Assembly (NCBI GenBank): GCA_025925615.1
Contig: JAICLN010000245.1
Location: 1-6,527 of the forward strand
Length of the DNA stretch: 6,527 nucleotides
Direction: 5' to 3'
Origin: Actinomycetospora sp.
Lineage (GTDB): Bacteria; Actinomycetota; Actinomycetes; Mycobacteriales; Pseudonocardiaceae
Made by a program: the position numbers and the translations under genes
The notes under the pieces: generated by a model
Told to the model about the DNA's origin: nothing
Database searches by the model: none
The model's input: only the letters and a program-made list of their open reading frames with translations
In this document: piece after piece, positions 1-6,527 of the stretch
Numbering within the stretch: position 1 is the first letter of the stretch
Layout of the letters: each line of letters starts with the position of its first letter

Positions 1-497
1 CGACGAGCCGCCGCCCGACGACGAGCCCCCGCCGCCCGGCCCGCCGATCTGCGGGATCGCGTTGACGACCGCCACCGGGTCGCCGGCCCCGAACAGCGAC
101 ACCCCGACGACGTAGGACGTCCCGGCGACCGCCGCGACGGTGACCACCACGAACACGACCACCGAGACGAGCTTCGCCCCCAGCAGCGACGTGCGCCGCA
201 CCGGACGGACGAGCAGGTAGCGCAGGGTCCCGGCCGCCGACTCCCCGGCCACGGAGTCCCCAGCGACGACGGCCACCGCCACCGGCAGGAAGATCGGCAG
301 CACCAGCGCGAGCGCGGCCGCCGGGTACAGCGACCCCGACTCCAGCACCGCCGACAGGAACGCCGCGCCCTGCCCGGGCGGGGGCGCGATGCGGGTGGAC
401 GCCAGGAAGCCCGCGACGACGGCGGGCAGCAGGCAGAGCAGCCCGATCGTCACCCAGGTCCGTGGGCGCCGGAAGAGCTTGCGGAGCTCGACGGCGA

Positions 498-501
<4 letters not shown>
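1..501 (-). CDS. ABC-2 type transporter permease, N-terminal part (cut by window edge)
   Basis: Membrane subunit of an ABC exporter, expected to pair with the ATPase encoded just upstream. The first 167 residues are present and the reading frame runs off the left edge. It begins with a short basic cytoplasmic segment (VELRKLFRRPRTW), followed by hydrophobic segments at about residues 17-34, 58-80 and 111-135. Between the second and third lies a cytoplasmic stretch at 81-103 (GDSVAGESAAGTLRYLLVRP then VRR). This matches the E...GTLR.LL..P..R pattern typical of ABC-2 permeases. The GTG start overlaps the ATPase stop in a GTGA (498-501), so translation is probably coupled. After the third helix comes a Gly/Ser tract (about residues 153-167), likely an external loop, at which the window ends. 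The family call is firm; the substrate is unknown. Confidence 0.88.
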
Positions 502-1603
<1,102 letters not shown>

Positions 1604-1607
<4 letters not shown>

Positions 1608-2833
1608 GTGGTGCTCCCGGAGACGTCGGCGACGGCGCGGTCGAGGACCGCGTCGGGGACCAGCCCGCCGATGGCCCAGGCGCGGTCCCCGACCCGCACC
1701 ACGGCCAGCTGCAGCAGCGGCGACGAGAGCGCCCCGCCCTCCGCGCTGCCGTTCTGGCCGCGGGAGGCCGCCGGGGGATCCACGGGCAGCGTGCGGGCGG
1801 CCGAGCCCGCGCGGTCGATGTTCGAGAGCAGCGAGGTCGCGAGGTCGGGGGGCAGCGGCACCACCACGAGCTGGGACAACGACGTGCCGTACTGACCGAT
1901 GGCGCCGAAGCCGCGCTGCGGGCGCTGGCGGGTGATGCCGTCGATCTGGTCGGGCACGGACGCGGGGTTCCCCCGCCCGAGGATGCCGAACAGGTCGGAG
2001 GTGGGGCTGCGCGTGGTGCCGGCCCCCGGACCGGCGTGGGGGACGAACACGGACGGGTCGGGGGCGGCCTGGTCGAGCTCGAGCATCGTCGAGACGACGA
2101 CGGGCCCGCCGGCGAGGCGCCCGGCGACGTCCTTGGTGCGGACCTCCACGGCCACCGGCAGCCCGCTCTCGGGGTCGGCCCACACGTCGACGGCGCCGAC
2201 GGTGGTGCGCGGGTCGGCGACGGTGGTGCGGAAGCCGGCGGCGTCCACCCCGGCGAGCCGGCGGGCGGGCAGCGGGGACAGCGCGTCGTCGGGCGCGGTC
2301 CCGGAGAGCATGCGGCGGGCGAGCTGCGGCGGCGGCAGGTCGTCGGGCCGCGGCAGGCGCACCGTCGGGTCGCGGCGGACGTAGGTGAGCAGCTGGGCGC
2401 CGTAGTCCCACACCGCCTGCCCGCTCGGCAGGACGAAGCGGCTGCGCTCGCCGGTCGGATAGAGCTGGTCGACCCGGCTGGTGTCCGGTGCGGCGTACCA
2501 GACCCGGAGACGCGAGGTGCCCGAGAGCAGCGTCGTGACGTCGGAGAACTGCGCGACGTCGGGGAGGTTCAGCCCTCCGGAGGCCTCGGCGTAGCCGCTC
2601 CACGGGACGTCGGAGGAGGCGGTGATCCGGTCGCGCAGCTGGGCGGGGGTCAGGTCGAGGGCGGGGCTGACCGGCCAGGCGGCGGCGACGGCCGGGATCG
2701 CGACGAGCAGGGCCAGCACGACCGCGACGACCGCCCACCGCCGGCGCCGTACGGCCGCGATCGGCGGACGACCACCGGACGGGGCCGACCCCGCGCCCCC
2801 GTCGTCCGGGCGCCGCTCGAGGACCGCTGCCAC
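1604..2833 (-). CDS. Membrane-anchored LolA/RseB-like extracytoplasmic protein
   Basis: Predicted protein of 409 residues. A short cytoplasmic N-terminus ends in RRRR and is followed by one hydrophobic helix (about 33-53), so the rest should lie outside the membrane. There is no lipobox cysteine. The external part starts with LTPAQLRDRITASSDVPWSGYAE and continues with short beta-rich segments such as SRLRVWYAAPDTSRVDQLY, GQAVWDYGAQLLTYVRRD and TVGAVDVWADPESGLPVAVEV. That order resembles the LolA / RseB N-terminal lipoprotein-binding fold found in many actinobacterial proteins labelled LolA-like; this call rests on pattern recognition. The C-terminal third (about 290-409) is less familiar and ends with a VRVGDRAWAIGG segment. 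The gene overlaps the ABC ATPase start by four bases, so it is likely a partner subunit of that transporter. The GTG start at 2833 follows a GGAG five bases upstream. Confidence 0.82.
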
Positions 2834-2838
2834 CCGCG

Positions 2839-2846
2839 CTCCGTCC
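2839..2846 (-). promoter_or_regulatory. Ribosome-binding site fixing the LolA-like start
   Basis: On the minus strand GGACGGAG ends five bases before the GTG at 2833. It is the best ribosome-binding site near the N-terminus and supports this start over the open frame that extends further upstream. The 107-base gap to terC (2834-2940) shows no clear terminator hairpin and no convincing promoter. Confidence 0.6.
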
Positions 2847-2940
2847 CTGTGCCGCCGACCCGAACCGGGCCGGGCCCGCGTGCTCCGCCCTCGAGAGTGC
2901 CAGCGCGGACGCGGGAACGCCGTGAGCGCGCAGCCGCGGC

Positions 2941-3987
2941 TCAGACCCGGACGCCGCCGCGCAGCCGCGTGCGCAGCAGGCTCGCCACGGTGGTGACGAC
3001 GAGCACACCGAGGATGACCCCGAGGGAGACCTCGATGCCGATCAGCGGGACCGGTACCGGCCGGCCCACGTGGACGAACGGCAGCGTGTTCGTGTGCAGG
3101 GCCTCGAGCACCAGCTTCACCCCGATGAAGCCGAGGATGACGCCCAGCCCGTATTTGAGGTAGACCAGCCGGGAGAGCAGGCCGTCGAGCAGGAAGTACA
3201 GCTGGCGCAGGCCGAGCAGGGCGAACGCGTTCGCGGTGAAGACGATGTAGGCGTCCTTGGTGAGGCCGAAGATCGCCGGGATCGAGTCGAGCGCGAAAAG
3301 CAGGTCGGTGAGCCCGATCGCGATCATCACCATGAGCATGGGCGTGACCCAGCGCCGGCCGTGCTCGACGTGGGTGAGCTTGCCCCCGCGGAAGCCCTCG
3401 GTCACCGGCAGGACCCGCCGCACCCCACGCACCAGCAGGTTCTCCCGGTACGGCGTGTCCCCCTCCTCGCCGCGCACCACCTTGATCGCGGTCAGCAGGA
3501 GGAACGCGCCGAAGAGGTAGAACACCCACGAGAAGCGGGATGCCACCGCGGCGCCGGCCACGATGAACCCGCCCCGCATGACCAGCGCGATGAGGATCCC
3601 GACCAGCAGCACCCGGTGCTGGAAGGCCCGCGGCACCGCGAACGCCGTCATGATCAGCAGGAAGACGAAGAGGTTGTCGACCGAGAGCGAGTACTCGGTG
3701 ACGTAGCCCGCGATGAAGGCGGTGGCCTGGTGCCGCCCGCCGAACACCAGCAGCCCGGCGGCGAACAGGACCGCGAGCCCGACGTAGATCGCCACGCCCC
3801 GCCACGCGTCGCGCATCGTGACCTCGTGCGGCCGACGCCCGGCCCACAGGTCGAGCGCGAAGATGACGAGCAGGCCGACGATGGTCACGGCCCAGACCCA
3901 GAACGGTTCGCCGCCGGACGGCGGGAGCGGCGGGCCGGCGGTCGCCAGGTCGGTCACGGGGGGCGCTGCGGGGAGCACGGGGCGCAC
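2941..3987 (-). CDS. TerC family membrane protein, probable manganese exporter
   Basis: Polytopic membrane protein of 348 residues, the usual length for the Alx/YkoY type of TerC protein. It contains the two family hallmark acidic motifs inside membrane helices: EYSLSVDN (98-105) and DLLFALDSIPA (228-238). About nine hydrophobic segments are visible (roughly 29-49, 64-83, 104-117, 124-147, 152-170, 214-236, 246-270, 278-296 and 314-337). A hydrophilic loop with GEEGDTPYREN and a basic stretch (about 171-213) sits between the two halves. Characterised relatives such as E. coli Alx and B. subtilis MeeY/MeeF export Mn2+, in Bacillus helping to metallate secreted enzymes. A manganese-type riboswitch directly upstream supports the same role here. 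The GTG at 3987 is chosen because GGAGGAG lies just before it; in-frame GTGs at 3978 and 3957 are weaker alternatives. A tellurite-resistance role is the historical family name and is not indicated here. Confidence 0.95.
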   Translation of the reverse strand: MRPVLPAAPPVTDLATAGPPLPPSGGEPFWVWAVTIVGLLVIFALDLWAGRRPHEVTMRDAWRGVAIYVGLAVLFAAGLLVFGGRHQATAFIAGYVTEYSLSVDNLFVFLLIMTAFAVPRAFQHRVLLVGILIALVMRGGFIVAGAAVASRFSWVFYLFGAFLLLTAIKVVRGEEGDTPYRENLLVRGVRRVLPVTEGFRGGKLTHVEHGRRWVTPMLMVMIAIGLTDLLFALDSIPAIFGLTKDAYIVFTANAFALLGLRQLYFLLDGLLSRLVYLKYGLGVILGFIGVKLVLEALHTNTLPFVHVGRPVPVPLIGIEVSLGVILGVLVVTTVASLLRTRLRGGVRV

Positions 3988-3991
3988 TTCT

Positions 3992-4024
3992 CCTCCGGTG
4001 GGTGACTCGAGTCCACACCGGAGG
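3992..4024 (-). promoter_or_regulatory. Ribosome-binding-site sequestering hairpin of terC
   Basis: On the minus strand CCTCCGGTG (4024-4016) is the exact reverse complement of CACCGGAGG (4000-3992), which contains the GGAGG ribosome-binding site of terC. The two arms are separated by a 15-base loop that includes GACTCGAGTC, itself a palindrome. The hairpin would hide the ribosome-binding site. Its left arm is the same segment that forms the 3' strand of riboswitch helix P1, so hairpin and P1 cannot form together. Confidence 0.75.
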
Positions 4025-4140
4025 TCTCTCCCGGCGCCGCCACCCGGGATCGGGCGGCGGCGACCGGGCGCCCCGGACATCTTTCCGCTGTCGTGCTGAC
4101 GAGGCGCCCGCAGGCCGTCTGGGGATACTCCCCTCCAGCG
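4016..4140 (-). ncRNA. yybP-ykoY (manganese) riboswitch in the terC leader
   Basis: Leader RNA read toward terC. Helix P1 pairs CGCTGGAGG (4140-4132) with CCTCCGGTG (4024-4016): nine base pairs, two of them G-U. The two conserved loops of the class are recognisable: GGGGAGTA (4133-4126) on the 5' side and GAGAGACC (4030-4023) on the 3' side, matching the GGGGAGUA and GAGACC consensus elements that build the Mn2+ site. Between them GGGCGCC (4109-4103) can pair with GGCGCCC (4072-4066), and a GC-rich hairpin (CGCCGCC/GGCGGCG, about 4065-4035) follows. Position immediately upstream of a TerC gene is the classic context of this riboswitch. The covariance-model match was not computed; the call rests on the loops, P1 and gene context. 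Confidence 0.86.
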
Positions 4141-4143
4141 CCG

Positions 4144-4172
4144 ATCATTGCACGGCGCGCTCCGGGGTTCAC
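4144..4172 (-). promoter_or_regulatory. Candidate terC promoter
   Basis: On the minus strand GTGAAC (4172-4167, three of six matches to TTGACA) is separated by 17 bases from AATGAT (4149-4144, four of six matches to TATAAT). A start seven or so bases further on would fall at about 4137, close to the 5' edge of the riboswitch P1 helix. The match to consensus is weak; the main support is this position. Confidence 0.35.
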
Positions 4173-4241
4173 TCCGGGTGGCCCATCCCACGCGCAGGGT
4201 GGTCACGCCCCGCTCCGCACGCCGAGCACACCGCCCCCACC

Positions 4242-4247
4242 TAGGGT
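4242..4247 (+). promoter_or_regulatory. Candidate -10 box for a leaderless transcript of the fusion gene
   Basis: TAGGGT fits the actinobacterial TANNNT -10 pattern and ends seven bases before the GTG at 4255, so transcription would start at or next to the start codon. No Shine-Dalgarno-like sequence lies at normal distance before that GTG, which agrees with a leaderless mRNA. No clear -35 element is visible. Confidence 0.45.
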
Positions 4248-4254
4248 TTCGCGG

Positions 4255-6527
4255 GTGAAGCGCCCCCGTGCCCTCGCGGCCGTCGTGCCGGCCCTCGTGG
4301 CCCTGCTCGTGGCGCTCGGGGTGCCGGTCGCGCCGGCGGCGGTCGCCCAGGACGGGGGCGGGACCCGTGAACAGTCGCTGCGCATCGACGTGCGCGACGG
4401 ACCGGGCCGCACCCAGCCGCAGTCGCTCGACGCGACGCTCTACGTGCCCGCTCGCACCCCCGCCCCAGCGGTGCTGCTCGCGCACGGCTTCGGGCAGACC
4501 AAGGACTCGGTGGCCGACGAGGCACGGTCACTGTCCGCCCGTGGGTACGTGGTGCTGGCATGGTCGGCGCGGGGCTTCGGGGCGAGCACCGGGCAGATCG
4601 CGCTGAACGCCCCCGACTACGAGGTGGCCGACGCCTCCCAGCTCGTCGACTGGCTCGCCACGCGCCCGGAGGTCCGCCTCGACGGACCCGGCGATCCGCG
4701 GGTCGGCGTCATGGGCGGCTCCTACGGCGGGGCCCTCTCCCTGCTGCTCGCCGCGTACGACCGCCGCGTCGACGCGACCGTCCCGATCATCACCTGGAAC
4801 GACCTCGGCCAGGCGCTCTTCCCGAACGACGGCGCCCCCGCGGTGCCCGCCGCCGGCACGCCCGCGCCGGGAGCGGACGGGCCGGACGGGGTGTTCAAGC
4901 GCTCCTGGGCGTCGCTCTTCTTCGGCGTCGGGCAGCGGTCCCCAGGGCAGGGGCAGGGCCAGGGCTCTCCCGACGTGTGCGGCCGGTTCACCGCCGAGGT
5001 CTGCGCCGGGTACGTGCAGGCGGTCGAGACCGGGCGCGAGCCGCCGGCGCTCGCCGCCTACCTCGCCCGGGCCTCGCCGGCCTCGGTCGCCTCCCGCATC
5101 GCCGCGCCGACCCTGCTCGTCCAGGGCGAGAACGACACCCTCTTCGGGCTCGACCAGGCCGACGCCACCGCCCGGGAGATCGCGGCCGGTGGCGGCACCG
5201 TCGGCGTCGCGTGGTTCAACGGGGGTCACGACGGCGGGTCGCCCGACGAGCGCACGAACGCGCGGATCGCGGGCTGGCTCGACCACTACCTCCAGGGCGC
5301 CGGGTCCGCCCCGCCGACCACCTTCACCTACGTGCTGCCCTCCGGGGTGCGCAGCCGCGCCACGCCCACCTCCCGGCTGGTGACCGCGCCCGCCTACCCG
5401 GGCCTGAACGGCGCCGCGCCGGCACCGCGTCAGGACCTGGCGCTCACCGGGGCCGCCCAGACCGTGGTCTCCCCCGCGGGCGGGGTGCCGGGGTCGATCT
5501 CGAGCATCCCGGGGCTGTCCGCGCTGGCCGGGGGCGCGACCGGGGGTTCGTCGGGCGGCTCGGGGTCCGGGTCGGGTTCCGGCGGCTCCGGGGGCGCGTC
5601 CGCGCTGCTCGGCCGGCTCGCCTCGGACCTCCCGGGGCAGGCGGCGTCGTTCACCACCGGCCCGCTGCCCGCCCGCACCGTGGTCTCCGGCTCGCCGCAG
5701 GTCCGCGTGACGGTCGCCGCGCCGCCGGCCGCCGCCCGCCCCGGGGTCACGAGCCCGACGACCGGCCCGGTGCTCTTCGGGAAGGTCTACGACTCCGCGC
5801 CCGGCCAGAACGGGGCGCCGCCGACGCGCACCCTGCTCGGCAACGCGGTCGCGCCGCTGCGCCTGCCCGCGCTCCCCGCCGACGGCACCCCGGTCCCGGT
5901 GACGGTGACCCTGCCCGGCGTCGTCGCCACCGTCGCGGCCGGGCACCAGCTGCAGGTCGCGCTCGCGACCACCGACCAGGGCTTCGCCTCCCCGCCCGAC
6001 CCGGCGGTCTACCGCGTCGACCTCGACCGCTCGGTCCCGGCGGTGCTGTCGGTGCCGGGCGTCGCGGGCACCGAGGCGGGCGGGACGAGCGTGCCGCTCG
6101 GACCCGTCGTCGCGATCGGGCTGCTGCTCGCGGCCGTCGTGGTCGCGGTCGTCGTCGGGCGGGTGGTGGCCGCCCGCCGTCGTCGTCGGGACCTCGAACC
6201 CGGCGGGGACCTCGCGGTCGACGCGGACCTCGTCGAGGTCCCGCTCGTCGTGCGGGGGGTGGCCAAGACCTTCCGCAACGGGTTCGTGGCGGTGCGGGAC
6301 GTCGGCTTCCGCGTCGAGCGGGGCCAGGTCCTCGGGCTGCTCGGTCCCAACGGCGCGGGGAAGACCACGACGCTGCGGATGCTCATGGGCCTCATCCGGC
6401 CGAGCGCGGGTGAGCTGCGGGTGTTCGGGGTGCGCGTGATGCCGGGCGCGCCCGTGCTGGGCCGGGTGGGCTCGTTCGTCGAGGGGCCGGGGTTCCTGCC
6501 GCACCTGTCCGGGCGGTCGAACCTCGA
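4255..6527 (+). CDS. Secreted CocE/X-Pro-peptidase-like hydrolase fused to ABC ATPase (3' end beyond window)
   Basis: One uninterrupted frame of 757 codons joins two usually separate proteins. An Sec-type signal peptide (MKRPR then a hydrophobic core, cleavage probably after AVA at 31) is followed by an alpha/beta hydrolase domain (about 43-350). This has LLAHGFGQTKDS, nucleophile elbow GGSYGG (Ser156), acid Asp294 in QGENDTLFG and His325 in NGGHDGG: a full catalytic triad. Residues about 352-595 resemble the beta-rich C-terminal domain of X-Pro dipeptidyl-peptidase/CocE enzymes (GKVYDSAPG at 509-517), interrupted by a Gly/Ser tract at 426-448. A single membrane helix (about 614-639) ends in an Arg cluster, then an ABC ATPase domain starts near 663, with Walker A GPNGAGKTT (697-705) and Glu743 at the Q-loop position. 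The window stops shortly after. The hydrolase should be outside and the ATPase inside the cell. The substrate and the partner permease, probably encoded next, are unknown. Confidence 0.92.
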   Translation, partial: MKRPRALAAVVPALVALLVALGVPVAPAAVAQDGGGTREQSLRIDVRDGPGRTQPQSLDATLYVPARTPAPAVLLAHGFGQTKDSVADEARSLSARGYVVLAWSARGFGASTGQIALNAPDYEVADASQLVDWLATRPEVRLDGPGDPRVGVMGGSYGGALSLLLAAYDRRVDATVPIITWNDLGQALFPNDGAPAVPAAGTPAPGADGPDGVFKRSWASLFFGVGQRSPGQGQGQGSPDVCGRFTAEVCAGYVQAVETGREPPALAAYLARASPASVASRIAAPTLLVQGENDTLFGLDQADATAREIAAGGGTVGVAWFNGGHDGGSPDERTNARIAGWLDHYLQGAGSAPPTTFTYVLPSGVRSRATPTSRLVTAPAYPGLNGAAPAPRQDLALTGAAQTVVSPAGGVPGSISSIPGLSALAGGATGGSSGGSGSGSGSGGSGGASALLGRLASDLPGQAASFTTGPLPARTVVSGSPQVRVTVAAPPAAARPGVTSPTTGPVLFGKVYDSAPGQNGAPPTRTLLGNAVAPLRLPALPADGTPVPVTVTLPGVVATVAAGHQLQVALATTDQGFASPPDPAVYRVDLDRSVPAVLSVPGVAGTEAGGTSVPLGPVVAIGLLLAAVVVAVVVGRVVAARRRRRDLEPGGDLAVDADLVEVPLVVRGVAKTFRNGFVAVRDVGFRVERGQVLGLLGPNGAGKTTTLRMLMGLIRPSAGELRVFGVRVMPGAPVLGRVGSFVEGPGFLPHLSGRSNL

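Noticed and set aside
2877..2903. A CIRCE-like arrangement on the minus strand between terC and the LolA-like gene: CTGGCACTC, nine bases, then GAGCACGCG.
   Set aside because: The left half resembles the HrcA operator half-site but the right half matches poorly (GAGCAC instead of GAGTGC), and the genes are not chaperones. It is most likely chance.
2834..2940. A terminator between terC and the LolA-like gene.
   Set aside because: Only short GC-rich self-complementary bits such as GCCGCGGC are present, with no stable hairpin and T-run, so read-through from terC remains possible.
4158..4180. A short inverted repeat (CCGG...CCGG around GGTTCACT) in the divergent promoter region, considered as an operator.
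   Set aside because: The arms are only four bases, below what is expected by chance at this GC content, so no operator is called.
3988..4485. Upstream extension of the terC frame to a start at 4485, giving a 514-residue protein.
   Set aside because: The extra residues would be encoded by the riboswitch and by the antisense of the fusion gene's signal peptide region. The GTG at 3987 has a good ribosome-binding site and gives the normal TerC length.
4528..6504. A 658-codon open frame on the minus strand opposite the fusion gene.
   Set aside because: It is rich in Arg, Gly, Asp and His without any recognisable domain, as expected for the antisense of a very GC-rich gene. The plus strand carries clear hydrolase and ABC motifs.

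Overview
The window is uniformly very GC-rich. Codon third positions are almost all G or C, GTG starts are common, and genes overlap by four bases (GTGA). This points to a high-GC actinobacterium, probably of the Pseudonocardiaceae (Pseudonocardia or Actinomycetospora-like). That placement is an inference from base composition and gene style only. No RNA genes, insertion sequences, CRISPR arrays or clear terminators were seen.

Layout. The left two thirds reads leftward (minus strand): terC, then a membrane-anchored LolA/RseB-like protein, then a BcrA-type ABC ATPase, then an ABC-2 permease cut by the left edge. The last three are joined by two 4-base GTGA overlaps and form one translationally coupled unit. 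A 107-base gap separates terC from them, so terC may be read alone or as the first gene. The right third reads rightward (plus strand). It holds one long gene, cut by the right edge, that encodes a secreted CocE/X-Pro-dipeptidyl-peptidase-like alpha/beta hydrolase fused through a single membrane helix to a cytoplasmic ABC ATPase.

The divergent region between them (3988-4254) is dense in regulation. The terC leader carries a convincing yybP-ykoY (manganese) riboswitch. The 3' strand of its P1 helix is also a perfect 9-base complement of the terC ribosome-binding site, which gives a simple translation-ON model: manganese stabilises P1, frees the ribosome-binding site, and the TerC manganese exporter is made. 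On the other strand, a TAGGGT -10-like box lies 7 bases before the GTG of the fusion gene, with no ribosome-binding site, so that mRNA is probably leaderless.

Functional picture. terC is a metal-homeostasis gene. The LolA-like/ATPase/permease set looks like an envelope transport or sensing system with an extracytoplasmic lipid- or lipoprotein-binding-like subunit. The fusion gene is a second ABC-type system whose permease presumably lies beyond the right edge. The two ATPases are related, sharing a Glu at the Q-loop position and an HLSGRSNL block, but the transported substrates cannot be read from the sequence.
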